A stretch of DNA of 58,893 bases, taken from positions 1 through 58,893 of the forward strand of contig NZ_PVZN01000023.1 of assembly GCF_003024385.1 (NCBI RefSeq). The letters are read 5' to 3'. The DNA is from Pseudomonas sp. BBP2017. GTDB taxonomy: Bacteria; Pseudomonadota; Gammaproteobacteria; Pseudomonadales; Pseudomonadaceae. The translations under genes and the position numbers were made by a program. Below the pieces are notes generated by a model, which saw nothing but the letters and a program-made list of their open reading frames with translations, had not been told where the DNA came from and did no database searches. Positions 45,501-52,908 of this stretch are shown here, piece by piece; position 1 is the stretch's first letter; each line of letters opens with the position of its first letter.

Positions 45501-46417
45501 AGATCCAGCGTCTGCGTGACAACGCCGACTGCGCCGATCAGGAGTTCAATGGCCTGCTCGAAGAAGACAACCCGGGCCTGAGCGTCAAGCTCGGCTTCGA
45601 CGTCAACCACGACATCGCCGCGCCGTACATCAAGAAGGGCATCCGCCCTCAGGTAGCGGTGCTGCGTGAACAGGGCGTCAACGGCCAGGTCGAGATGGCA
45701 GCTGCCTTCGATCGTGCCGGTTTCAACGCGATCGACGTGCACATGAGCGATATCCTCGCCGGTCGCATCGACCTGAACGAGTTCAAGGGTCTGGTCGCCT
45801 GCGGCGGCTTCTCTTACGGCGACGTCCTCGGTGCCGGTGAAGGCTGGGCCAAGTCGGCGCTGTTCAACAGCCGTGCCCGCGAGGCATTCCAGCAGTACTT
45901 CGAGCGTACCGACAGCTTCACCCTGGGCGTGTGCAACGGTTGCCAGATGATGTCCAACCTGCACGAGCTGATTCCGGGTACCGAGTTCTGGCCGCACTTT
46001 GTGCGTAACCGTTCCGAGCAGTTCGAAGCCCGTGTGGCGATGGTCCAGGTCCAGGAGTCGAATTCGATCTTCCTGCAGGGCATGGCCGGTTCGCGCATGC
46101 CGATCGCCATTGCTCACGGTGAAGGTCATGCTGAGTTCGAAAGCGAGGAAGCTTTGCTCGAAGCCGATCTGTCCGGTTGCGTGGCTCTGCGCTTTGTCGA
46201 CAACCATGGCAAGGTCACCGAAACCTACCCGGCCAACCCGAACGGTTCGCCGCGCGGGATCACCGGCCTGACCAGCCGCGACGGTCGCGTCACCATCATG
46301 ATGCCGCACCCTGAGCGGGTCTTCCGTGCCGTGCAGAACTCCTGGCGTCCGGATGACTGGAACGAAGACGCGGCGTGGATGCGCATGTTCCGCAACGCGC
46401 GGGCCTGGGTGAACTAA
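42518..46417 (+). CDS. purL: phosphoribosylformylglycinamidine synthase
   Basis: 1299-residue single-chain FGAM synthase: FGAR + ATP + Gln to FGAM, fourth step of purine synthesis. N-terminal PurS-like part, two AIRS-type ATP domains (MKVETHNHPTAISPFSGAST, GRGAKPKAGLTGF; later VGKDSMSMKTKWSEEG), and a C-terminal class I glutaminase with nucleophile in LGVCNGCQMMSNLHELIPG and the His/Glu of MMPHPERVFRA. Full length and all key motifs intact. The ATG at 42518 follows CTGAGG. Single gene, divergent from mltF; a small NIF3-like gene follows after 2 bases. Confidence 0.98.
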   Translation: MLILRGAPALSAFRHGKLLEQLSQKVPAVSGLYAEFAHFAEVDGDLTADQQQVLARLLKYGPSVPVQEPSGRLFLVLPRFGTISPWSSKASDIAHNCGLENVQRLERGIAYYVSGELSEADAALVAQVLHDRMTQIVLSKLEEAAGLFSHAQPKPMTSVDILGGGRAALAQANIDLGLALAEDEIDYLVEAFQNLARNPNDIELMMFAQANSEHCRHKIFNASWDIDGESQEKSLFGMIKNTYQMHSEGVLSAYKDNASVIVGNVAGRFFPNPETRQYGAVQEPVHILMKVETHNHPTAISPFSGASTGSGGEIRDEGATGRGAKPKAGLTGFTVSNLQIPGFEQPWEKAYGKPERIVTALDIMIEGPLGGAAFNNEFGRPALTGYFRTFEQSISTPHGEEVRGYHKPIMLAGGMGNIREDHVKKGEITVGAKLIVLGGPAMLIGLGGGAASSVATGASSADLDFASVQRENPEMERRCQEVIDRCWQLGDNNPIAFIHDVGAGGISNAFPELVNDGGRGGRFELRNVPNDEPGMAPHEIWSNESQERYVLAVDAADFERFQAICERERCPFAVVGEATAEPHLTVTDSHFGNSPVDMPLEVLLGKPPRMHRSVTREAEQGDDFDPSSLELNDSVERVLRHPAVASKSFLITIGDRTITGLVARDQMVGPWQVPVADVAVTATSFDVYTGEAMAMGERTPLALLDAPASGRMAIGETLTNMAASRIEKLSDIKLSANWMSAAGHPGEDARLYDTVKAVGMELCPELGLTIPVGKDSMSMKTKWSEEGAEKSVTSPLSLIVTGFAPVTDIRKTLTPQLRMDKGETDLILIDLGRGQNRMGASILAQTHGKLGSQAPDVDDAEDLKAFFAVIQGLNADGHLLAYHDRSDGGLMATVLEMAFAGHCGLSLELDTLTSKREKIAAILFNEELGAVIQVHQDATPDVLAQFSAAGLGEDCVAVIGQPVNNSEVLIHHMGEELFRGDRRLLQRQWAETSYQIQRLRDNADCADQEFNGLLEEDNPGLSVKLGFDVNHDIAAPYIKKGIRPQVAVLREQGVNGQVEMAAAFDRAGFNAIDVHMSDILAGRIDLNEFKGLVACGGFSYGDVLGAGEGWAKSALFNSRAREAFQQYFERTDSFTLGVCNGCQMMSNLHELIPGTEFWPHFVRNRSEQFEARVAMVQVQESNSIFLQGMAGSRMPIAIAHGEGHAEFESEEALLEADLSGCVALRFVDNHGKVTETYPANPNGSPRGITGLTSRDGRVTIMMPHPERVFRAVQNSWRPDDWNEDAAWMRMFRNARAWVN

Positions 46418-46419
46418 GG

Positions 46420-46731
46420 GTGTACAAGCTCGCCTTCTTCGTCCCGCCGAGCCATGTGGAAGTGGTCAAGGCTGCTGTGTTCGCCGCTGGCGGCGGACGC
46501 ATCGGCGACTATGACTGCTGCGCCTGGCAGGTGTTGGGCCAGGGCCAGTTCCGCCCGCTGGACGGCAGTCAGCCGTTCATCGGGCAGAGCGGGGTGGTCG
46601 AACAGGTCGAAGAGTGGCGGGTAGAGTTGGTGGTGGCCGACGAGCTGATCAAGCCGGTGGTCGCTGCGCTCAAGCACAGTCATCCTTATGAAACACCGGC
46701 TTATGAGGTCTGGCAACTCGCCGACTTCTGA
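46420..46731 (+). CDS. NIF3/YqfO-like small protein
   Basis: 103-residue cytoplasmic protein from the GTG at 46420, starting VYKLAFFVPPSHVEVVKAAV. It corresponds to the stand-alone YqfO/NIF3 insert-type (CutA-like) domain, with the conserved GGGRIGDYDCCAW, GQFRPLDGSQPFIG and C-terminal KHSHPYETPAYEVW. Function of the family is unknown. It begins 2 bases after purL, so it is probably co-transcribed with it, and it ends at a strong terminator. Confidence 0.87.
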   Translation: MYKLAFFVPPSHVEVVKAAVFAAGGGRIGDYDCCAWQVLGQGQFRPLDGSQPFIGQSGVVEQVEEWRVELVVADELIKPVVAALKHSHPYETPAYEVWQLADF

Positions 46732-46738
46732 AGCCTGT

Positions 46739-46778
46739 AAAAAGCCGCGACCGATGCAAATCGGTCGCGGCTTTTTTG
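46739..46778 (+). terminator. terminator after purL and the NIF3-like gene
   Basis: AAAAAGCCGCGACCGAT, 4-base loop, ATCGGTCGCGGCTTTTTT: about 18 bp stem with a T-run. An REP-like half unit (GTGGGAGCGGGCTTGCC) follows at 46791-46807. Confidence 0.9.
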
Positions 46779-46823
46779 TGTCTGTCCCCAGTGGGAGCGG
46801 GCTTGCCGCCACCGAGTGTGTCC

Positions 46824-47381
46824 TCAGGGGCGAATTTCGATCATCGTGCCGTCGGGTACCAGGTTCCAGACCTCACGCATGTCGCGGTTGGTCATGGCGA
46901 TGCAGCCTTCGGTCCAGTCCAGGGTGTGGAACACCTCTTCGGGATATTCTTCATCCAGCGGCGTGCCGTGGATCATGATCATGCCGCCGGGCGGTACGCC
47001 TTCACGCCGGGCGCGTGCCGAATCACTGATGTTCGGGTAGGACACGTGCATGGCCAGGTTGTAGCGGTCACTCTCCTTGCGCCAATCGATCCAGTAGAGC
47101 CCTTCAGGGGTGCGCTTGTCACCCTCGCGCAGCTTCGGGCCCTTGGGCTGCTTGCCCAGCGAGATGCGATAGGTTTTCAGCGGTGCGCCGGCGCTGATCA
47201 GTTGCAGGCGCCGTTCCGACTTGAGTACCAGGATCTTGTCGATGAGCACTGAATGCTCGGGTTTGAGCTGGAGCGGCGAAGGCGCGACCTTCTCGACAGG
47301 TTTGGTCACGATCGTTTCGGTAAACGCTGCCTGGGACACCGATGTCACACTGAGGCAGAAAAGGGCAAGCAACCAGCGCAT
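46824..47381 (-). CDS. periplasmic L,D-transpeptidase (YkuD family)
   Basis: 185 residues with a signal peptide (MRWLLALFCLSVTSVSQAA). The YkuD domain (about 50-185) contains ILVLKSERRLQLIS, GDKRTPEGLYWIDWR and the catalytic block MIMIHGTPLDEE ... WTEGCIAMTNRDM, where the Cys of EGCIAM is the nucleophile and the His of IHG its partner. It should form or exchange 3-3 peptidoglycan cross-links or attach lipoproteins. The ATG at 47381 has AGGGATATC upstream; the longer frame lacks a signal peptide. Confidence 0.9.
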   Translation of the reverse strand: MRWLLALFCLSVTSVSQAAFTETIVTKPVEKVAPSPLQLKPEHSVLIDKILVLKSERRLQLISAGAPLKTYRISLGKQPKGPKLREGDKRTPEGLYWIDWRKESDRYNLAMHVSYPNISDSARARREGVPPGGMIMIHGTPLDEEYPEEVFHTLDWTEGCIAMTNRDMREVWNLVPDGTMIEIRP

Positions 47382-47400
47382 GAAACGATATCCCTGAAAA

Positions 47401-47955
47401 CTAGGTGTTGGGTAACGAGACGAGCAAAGGTGACAGGCATTCGTTGCCAATCGGGTAGCACTGCTCGATGCGGTCACGATAATAGCATTTTAGGGTATGA
47501 CTGATGGTGCGGAAAGCCAGCTCGTCCCAGGGGATTTCACTTTCATCGAAAAGTCGCACTTCCAGGCTCTCGACGCCGACGGCAAAGTCCAGGTCGGCAA
47601 GTTCGGCGCGAAAGAACACATGCACCTGATTGATGTGCGGCAGGTCGAACAGCTGGTACAGGCTCATCTGCCCGACACGGGCACAGGCTTCCTCGACGGT
47701 TTCGCGGCGGGCGGCCTGCTCCAGGGTCTCGCCGTTCTCCATGAAACCGGCGGGCAGGGTCCAGTAGCCCCGGCGCGGCTCGATGGCCCGGCGGCACAGC
47801 AGCACCTGGTTACCCCAGATCGGTAGCACGCCGGCGACGATATTGGGGTTCTGGTAATGGATGGTCTGGCAGTGATCGCAGACATAGCGCAGGCGGGTAT
47901 CGCCCTCGGGAATACGCTGAATCACCTGATTGCCGCACGCACTGCAGAATTTCAT
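47401..47955 (-). CDS. NUDIX hydrolase with zinc ribbon
   Basis: 184-residue hydrolase. An N-terminal zinc ribbon (CSACGNQ ... CDHCQTIHY) precedes the NUDIX domain; the box is GFMENGETLEQAARRETVEE followed by ACA, so the usual Gly near its end is Cys. The domain order suggests the NADH pyrophosphatase/ADP-ribose-like group, but the NudC-specific insert is not evident, so the substrate is open. The ATG at 47955 gives the ribbon at the very N-terminus (MKFCSACG). It lies 19 bases upstream of the transpeptidase gene on the same strand, and is divergent from a second NUDIX gene. Confidence 0.9.
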   Translation of the reverse strand: MKFCSACGNQVIQRIPEGDTRLRYVCDHCQTIHYQNPNIVAGVLPIWGNQVLLCRRAIEPRRGYWTLPAGFMENGETLEQAARRETVEEACARVGQMSLYQLFDLPHINQVHVFFRAELADLDFAVGVESLEVRLFDESEIPWDELAFRTISHTLKCYYRDRIEQCYPIGNECLSPLLVSLPNT

Positions 47956-48088
47956 GCTTTTATTCCTATAGGTTGTGCTTATCTTGGCGCGACTTTCACC
48001 GCGGCCGCAAGCCGGTTCGCCTCGGGGCTTGGGCGGTTCGCGGCTTTGGTGCATCATGCAGGTCATGCTTTGGAATCGAGAGAGAGCA

Positions 48089-48688
48089 ATGCTGGACGAG
48101 CTACTTCGCCGCGTGAGCAGTCATACGCCGGGCACCCTGGAAACCGATTGTCGTTTTCCCGAGGCCGCAGTGTTATTGCCCATTACCCGCAGTGAAGAGC
48201 CTGAGCTGGTGCTGACTTTGCGCGCCAAGGGCTTGTCGACCCATGGTGGCGAAGTGGCTTTCCCTGGCGGGCGCCGCGACCCGGAAGACCCTGATCTGGT
48301 GTTTACCGCACTGCGCGAGGCCGAAGAGGAAATCGGTCTGCCGCCAGGGCTGGTGGAAATCATCGGCCCCTTGAGCCCGCTGATCTCGTTGCATGGCCTG
48401 AAGGTCACGCCTTTCGTCGGGCTGATCCCCGATTATGTCGAGTACCTGGCCAATGATGCTGAAATCGCTGCGGTGTTTACTGTGCCGCTGGAGTTTTTTC
48501 GCCAGGACCCGCGCGATCATACCCACCGTATCGATTACCAGGGGCGCAGCTGGTATGTGCCCAGCTACCGCTTTGGCGAGTACAAGATCTGGGGGCTGTC
48601 GGCGATCATGATCGTCGAATTGGTGAACTTGCTTTACGATGCCGACATCAATCTGCACCAACCGCCTGAGCGCTTCATTCCAATTTGA
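48089..48688 (+). CDS. NUDIX hydrolase, CoA pyrophosphatase (NudL) type
   Basis: 199-residue NUDIX protein with the motif extension LRAKGLSTHGGEVAFPGGRR seen in CoA diphosphohydrolases (UPF0035-like), and the NUDIX box GGRRDPEDPDLVFTALREAE with EEIGL after it. It probably splits CoA and derivatives into phosphopantetheine and 3',5'-ADP. The ATG at 48089 is preceded by an AGAGAGAGCA purine run; the upstream frame overlaps the divergent promoter. The carbonic anhydrase gene starts 43 bases later. Confidence 0.9.
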   Translation: MLDELLRRVSSHTPGTLETDCRFPEAAVLLPITRSEEPELVLTLRAKGLSTHGGEVAFPGGRRDPEDPDLVFTALREAEEEIGLPPGLVEIIGPLSPLISLHGLKVTPFVGLIPDYVEYLANDAEIAAVFTVPLEFFRQDPRDHTHRIDYQGRSWYVPSYRFGEYKIWGLSAIMIVELVNLLYDADINLHQPPERFIPI

Positions 48689-48731
48689 GCGGGCTCACCC
48701 GCCAGCACAACCGCACCGTGAGGAACCACGC

Positions 48732-49256
48732 ATGAAATACCGTCTGGGCGACCTGCGGGTCGAAACCCATCCACGCAGCTGGGCGGCGCCCACTGCCACG
48801 CTAGTCGGTAAAGTACGCCTGCAGGCGGGGGCCAGCGTCTGGTTCGGCGCGGTGTTGCGTGGCGACAATGAACTGATCGACATCGGCCAGAACAGCAACG
48901 TTCAAGACGGTACCGTGATGCATACCGACATGGGGTCGCCGCTGACTTTGGGCAAAGGAGTGACCATCGGTCACAACGCCATGCTGCACGGCTGCAGCGT
49001 CGGTGATTACAGCCTGGTCGGCATCAATGCGGTGATCCTCAACGGTGCGCGCATCGGCAAATACTGCATCATTGGCGCCAATGCGCTGATTCCCGAAGGC
49101 AAGGAGATTCCCGACGGCTCGCTGGTGATGGGCTCGCCAGGCAAGGTCGTGCGCGAACTGACCGAGGCGCAGAAGAAGATGCTCGAAGCCAGCGCCGCGC
49201 ATTACGTGCATAACGCCGAGCGCTATGCCCGTGATCTGGCCCCGCAGGAGGAATGA
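48732..49256 (+). CDS. gamma-carbonic anhydrase-like protein
   Basis: 174-residue left-handed beta-helix protein of the YrdA/gamma-CA family. Hexapeptide repeats run through the chain. Metal-binding histidines are present in TVMHTDMG and TIGHNAMLHGC, so a zinc-dependent CO2 hydration or related role is possible. The ATG at 48732 follows GAGGAACC. Its last bases overlap the start of the small DUF1289 gene (ATGATG), indicating coupled translation. Confidence 0.92.
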   Translation: MKYRLGDLRVETHPRSWAAPTATLVGKVRLQAGASVWFGAVLRGDNELIDIGQNSNVQDGTVMHTDMGSPLTLGKGVTIGHNAMLHGCSVGDYSLVGINAVILNGARIGKYCIIGANALIPEGKEIPDGSLVMGSPGKVVRELTEAQKKMLEASAAHYVHNAERYARDLAPQEE

Positions 49257-49468
49257 TGAGTAGCAGTGAGCGTCCGGTTGCCTCGCCCTGTGTGCATATC
49301 TGTGCTCTGGATGAGGCTGACATCTGCACTGGCTGTCAGCGCAGCGCAGCAGAAATAACCCGTTGGGGGCGGATGGACAACAGCGAGCGCCGCGAAGTGC
49401 TGAAGCTGTGCCATGAGCGGGCGGTAGCGGCCGGGCTGATCTTCAGCGTCGGCAGCGCCGCGCGCTGA
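49253..49468 (+). CDS. DUF1289 small cysteine-rich protein
   Basis: 71 residues. The core SPCVHICALDEADICTGCQR holds four cysteines in a C-x3-C-x8-C-x2-C pattern typical of DUF1289, followed by TRWGRMDNSERREVL. Likely a metal-binding protein; function unknown. The start at 49253 (GAGGA just upstream) overlaps the carbonic anhydrase gene by 4 bases; 49256 is an alternative one codon later. Confidence 0.88.
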   Translation: MMSSSERPVASPCVHICALDEADICTGCQRSAAEITRWGRMDNSERREVLKLCHERAVAAGLIFSVGSAAR

Positions 49469-49531
49469 TCCGGCACTTGGCCGCAAGCGGCTGCTCAAGT
49501 ACCCTGTAGGGCTTGCCCAGCGGTCTATTCC

Positions 49532-49999
49532 ATGCCCTTTCTGATTGCATACATCAGCAGTGTCGTGCTGATCAACTACGCCTTCTCCAGTGCCCCGCAC
49601 CTGGACGTCATCTGGTCCGCCTGGGGCGGGCTGGTGTTCATCCTCCGTGACATGGTGCAGACCCGCTTCGGTCACGGTGCGCTGGTTGCCATGCTGGTCG
49701 CGCTGGTGCTGTCCTATGTTACCTCAGAACCTGCCATTGCCCTGGCCAGCGCCAGCGCCTTCGCGGTCTCCGAACTGATCGACTGGCTGGTCTTCAGCAT
49801 CACCAAGCGGCCGCTGCATGAGCGCCTGTGGCTGAGCTCGGCGCTGAGTATCCCGATCGACACCTTCATTTTCTTCGGCATGATCGGTGCCTTGACCCCG
49901 GCTGTGGCCGGAACCGCCCTGGCCTCGAAATTCGCCGGGGTCACCGCAGTGTGGCTGATCATGGCCTGGCGTCTGCGCAAGCCTGCCATCAGCAGCTGA
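49532..49999 (+). CDS. VUT-family (YhhQ-like) membrane protein
   Basis: 155-residue integral membrane protein with about five hydrophobic segments (FLIAYISSVVLINYAF; IWSAWGGLVFILRDMVQ; ALVAMLVALVLSYV; FAVSELIDWLVFSI; LSIPIDTFIFFGMIGAL). FILRDMVQTRFG and SELIDWLVFS are the hallmarks of the VUT/preQ0-transporter-like group. It is shorter than the YhhQ queuosine-precursor transporter, so the substrate is uncertain. I looked for a preQ1-type aptamer upstream and saw none. A 63-base gap separates it from the DUF1289 gene. Confidence 0.8.
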   Translation: MPFLIAYISSVVLINYAFSSAPHLDVIWSAWGGLVFILRDMVQTRFGHGALVAMLVALVLSYVTSEPAIALASASAFAVSELIDWLVFSITKRPLHERLWLSSALSIPIDTFIFFGMIGALTPAVAGTALASKFAGVTAVWLIMAWRLRKPAISS

Positions 50000-50095
50000 G
50001 GCCCTGCGCCCCGGTTGATGTAAAATGGCGCTCCTTTTCACCGGGTTGGCCTGATCATCGGGCAGCCCTGGAATCCTTCCCTCTGAGGACCTGAA

Positions 50096-51277
50096 ATGAC
50101 CCGTATCGGAACCCCATTGTCGCCAACAGCGACCCGCGTACTGCTCTGTGGCTGTGGCGAGCTGGGCAAAGAAGTGGTGATCGAGCTGCAACGCTTGGGC
50201 GTTGAAGTGATTGCCGTGGACCGTTACGCCAATGCCCCGGCCATGCAAGTGGCCCATCGCAGCCATGTCATCAACATGCTCGATGGCGCAGCACTGCGGG
50301 CGGTGATCGAGGCAGAGAAGCCGCACTATATCGTGCCGGAAATCGAAGCCATTGCCACCGCGACTCTGGTCGAGCTGGAAAACGAAGGCTTCAACGTGGT
50401 CCCGACCGCGCGTGCCACGCAGCTGACCATGAACCGCGAAGGCATTCGTCGTCTGGCTGCCGAAGAGCTGGATCTGCCAACTTCGCCTTACCACTTTGCC
50501 GATACTTTCGAGGACTACCGCAACGCCGTCGAAGACCTGGGTTTCCCGTGCGTGGTCAAACCGGTGATGAGTTCCTCGGGCAAGGGCCAGAGCCTGCTGC
50601 GCAGCGCTGATGATGTGCGCAAAGCCTGGGACTATGCCCAGGAGGGCGGGCGCGCCGGCAAGGGCCGGGTGATCATTGAAGGTTTCATCGACTTTGACTA
50701 CGAAATCACCCTGCTGACCGTTCGTCATATCGGTGGCACCACGTTCTGTGCACCGGTTGGTCACCGTCAGGAGAAGGGCGATTACCAGGAGTCCTGGCAG
50801 CCGCAAGCCATGAGCCCGGTGGCTCTGGCCGAGTCCGAGCGGGTGGCCAAGGCGGTCACTGAGGCGCTGGGCGGTCGTGGTCTGTTCGGTGTCGAGCTGT
50901 TCATCAAAGGTGATCAGGTGTGGTTCAGCGAGGTCTCACCGCGCCCACATGATACCGGTCTGGTGACCTTGATTTCTCAGGACTTGTCGCAGTTCGCTCT
51001 GCACGCGCGGGCAATCCTTGGTTTGCCGATTCCTTTGATTCGTCAGTTCGGCCCGTCCGCCTCGGCAGTGATATTGGTGGAGGGTCAGTCGCAGCAGACA
51101 GCGTTCGCTAACCTGGGCGCAGCGTTGAGCGAACCGGACACGGCCATTCGCCTGTTCGGCAAGCCTGAAGTCAACGGTCAGCGCCGCATGGGCGTGTGCC
51201 TGGCGCGAGATGAGTCGATCGAGGCTGCGCGGGCCAAGGCGACCCGTGCTTCCCAGGCGGTGAAAGTAGAGCTGTAA
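50096..51277 (+). CDS. purT: formate-dependent GAR transformylase
   Basis: 393-residue ATP-grasp enzyme making formyl-GAR from GAR, formate and ATP, an alternative to PurN. N-terminal nucleotide fold LLCGCGELGKEVVIELQRLG; ATP-grasp core VVKPVMSSSGKGQSLLRS; metal/substrate region FGVELFIKGDQVWFSEVSPR with PHDTGLVT after it. Full length. ATG at 50096 with TGAGGA upstream. Ends at a REP pair shared with the convergent MHS transporter gene. Confidence 0.97.
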   Translation: MTRIGTPLSPTATRVLLCGCGELGKEVVIELQRLGVEVIAVDRYANAPAMQVAHRSHVINMLDGAALRAVIEAEKPHYIVPEIEAIATATLVELENEGFNVVPTARATQLTMNREGIRRLAAEELDLPTSPYHFADTFEDYRNAVEDLGFPCVVKPVMSSSGKGQSLLRSADDVRKAWDYAQEGGRAGKGRVIIEGFIDFDYEITLLTVRHIGGTTFCAPVGHRQEKGDYQESWQPQAMSPVALAESERVAKAVTEALGGRGLFGVELFIKGDQVWFSEVSPRPHDTGLVTLISQDLSQFALHARAILGLPIPLIRQFGPSASAVILVEGQSQQTAFANLGAALSEPDTAIRLFGKPEVNGQRRMGVCLARDESIEAARAKATRASQAVKVEL

Positions 51278-51282
51278 GGCTT

Positions 51283-51331
51283 TTCGCGGGGCAAGCCCGC
51301 TCCCACAGTGGGAGCGGGCTTGCCCCGCGAT
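51283..51331. repeat. REP pair (class A) between purT and MHS transporter
   Basis: TTCGCGGGGCAAGCCCGCTC then CCACAGTGGGAGCGGGCTTG, ending CCCCGCGATG: the two copies abut with almost no spacer, forming one long perfect palindrome between convergent genes. Confidence 0.9.
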
Positions 51332-51335
51332 GCAG

Positions 51336-52640
51336 TTACAGCTCCGAATGCCGGGTCTCTTTCAGGCACAGCACGGCAATCAGGCTCAACACAGCCGCCG
51401 CCGACACATACCCGCCAACCCAGCTCAGTCCGCCCATCGCCACCAGCTTTTGGGCGAAGAACGGTGCCGCCGAAGCGCCGACGATGCCGCCCAGGTTATA
51501 CGCCGCCGAAGCGCCGGTATAACGCACGTGGGTCGGAAACAGTTCAGGCAGCAACGCACCCATCGGTGCGAAAGTCACACCCATCAAGAACAGCTCGATG
51601 GCCAGGAACAGCGCTACCCCCGTGGTGGAGCCCGAGGTTAGCAACGGCTGCATGGTAAAGCCTGAGAGAATCGCCAGGACTGCACCGACAATCAGCACCG
51701 GTTTACGTCCATAGCGATCGCTGAGCCAGGCCGATAGCGGAGTGGCCAGGGCCATGAACAGTACCGCAAAGCACAGCAGGCCAAGAAAGGTTTCGCGGCT
51801 ATAGCCCAAGGTCGACACGCCATAGCTGAGCGAGAACACCGTGGAGATGTAGAACAGTGCGTAGCACACCACCATGGCCGCGGCGCCCAGCAGTACCGGC
51901 ATCCAGTATTGCGAGAAGAGCTCGACCACCGGCATTTTCACCCGCTCGTGACGGGCCACGGCTTTGGCGAAAATCGGCGTTTCTTCAAGCTTCAGGCGCA
52001 CATATAGGCCGACGATGACCAGGGCTGCGCTGAGCAGGAAGGGAATCCGCCAGCCCCAGCTGCGGAACTGCTCGTCAGTCAGCACCATGGCCAGGGTCAG
52101 GAACAGGCCGTTGGCGGCCAGAAAACCGATCGAAGGACCGAGCTGTGGGAACATGCCGAACCACGCCCGTTTGCCTTTCGGTGCGTTCTCGGTGGCCAGC
52201 AGCGCCGCCCCGCCCCATTCGCCACCAAGACCCAGGCCCTGACCGAAGCGCAGTACACACAGCAGTATCGGTGCCCAGGCGCCAATGCTGTCATAGCCCG
52301 GAAGCACGCCGATCAGTGTGGTGCACACGCCCATCAGCAGCAGCGAGGCGACCAGGGTCGATTTACGCCCGATACGGTCACCGAAGTGGCCGAACAGCGC
52401 AGAACCCAGGGGGCGGGCAAGGAAGGCGATGCCGAAGGTGAGGAAGGCCGAGAGCATCTGCGCGGTGCCAGAGGTCTGCGGGAAGAACACCGGGCCGATC
52501 ACCAGCGCTGCAGCGGTGGCGTAGACGTAGAAGTCGTAGAATTCGATGGCGGTGCCGATAAAGCTGGCGGTGGCCACCCTTGCTGGCGAGTTGCCTGGGC
52601 TGGCCTGAGCCGTTTCGGAGTAGGTGCTGCTGGTCGTCAT
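51336..52640 (-). CDS. MFS transporter, metabolite:H+ symporter (MHS) family
   Basis: 434-residue inner-membrane transporter with 12 hydrophobic segments. Family signs: SFIGTAIEFYDFYVYATAAAL near the N-terminus, FGHFGDRIGRKSTL in loop 2-3, GLGLGGEWGGAALLATENAP in helix 4-5 and LSDRYGRKPVLIVGA in loop 8-9. This is the ProP/KgtP/ShiA group; substrate (carboxylate, osmolyte or shikimate-like) unknown. The ATG at 52640 follows AGGGATA; an in-frame ATG at 52670 lacks a site. The 268 bases upstream of it, to the end of the CorC-like gene, show no other gene. Confidence 0.92.
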   Translation of the reverse strand: MTTSSTYSETAQASPGNSPARVATASFIGTAIEFYDFYVYATAAALVIGPVFFPQTSGTAQMLSAFLTFGIAFLARPLGSALFGHFGDRIGRKSTLVASLLLMGVCTTLIGVLPGYDSIGAWAPILLCVLRFGQGLGLGGEWGGAALLATENAPKGKRAWFGMFPQLGPSIGFLAANGLFLTLAMVLTDEQFRSWGWRIPFLLSAALVIVGLYVRLKLEETPIFAKAVARHERVKMPVVELFSQYWMPVLLGAAAMVVCYALFYISTVFSLSYGVSTLGYSRETFLGLLCFAVLFMALATPLSAWLSDRYGRKPVLIVGAVLAILSGFTMQPLLTSGSTTGVALFLAIELFLMGVTFAPMGALLPELFPTHVRYTGASAAYNLGGIVGASAAPFFAQKLVAMGGLSWVGGYVSAAAVLSLIAVLCLKETRHSEL

Positions 52641-52908
52641 GCGATTATCCCTGACAGTCGAGTGCTCCATGGGCGGCGTTGCCGACCTGCACAGACAGGT
52701 GTCAGCAAGCGGGCGCCGAAGCGTATTTGTTGTTGGTCGCGAGACTGAGCATACGCCCGTTGGGGATAGGGGCGGGCGCGGGCAATGTTCGGGGTGTGAA
52801 GCAGTGCCGGTAAAACGCGCGTTATTCAGTGCAGCGTACTGGCCGGGAGACGCTGGGTGCGGGTAGCGAGCGAGACGGCCAGGCTGGGTAAGTGTGGCCC
52901 GAGTATAG

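Noticed and set aside
42569..46309. 1246-codon open frame on the minus strand opposite purL
   Set aside because: It is the mirror of purL: high-GC codon bias removes stops from the opposite strand. The predicted protein is low-complexity and rich in His, Gly and Val, with no family motif.
49469..49531. PreQ1 riboswitch upstream of the VUT-family gene
   Set aside because: The gap is only 63 bases and lacks the A-rich tail and conserved loop of known preQ1 aptamers.
51283..51331. CRISPR-like palindromic repeat
   Set aside because: The repeats are REP pairs, dispersed singly between genes with no unique spacers of regular length and no cas genes.
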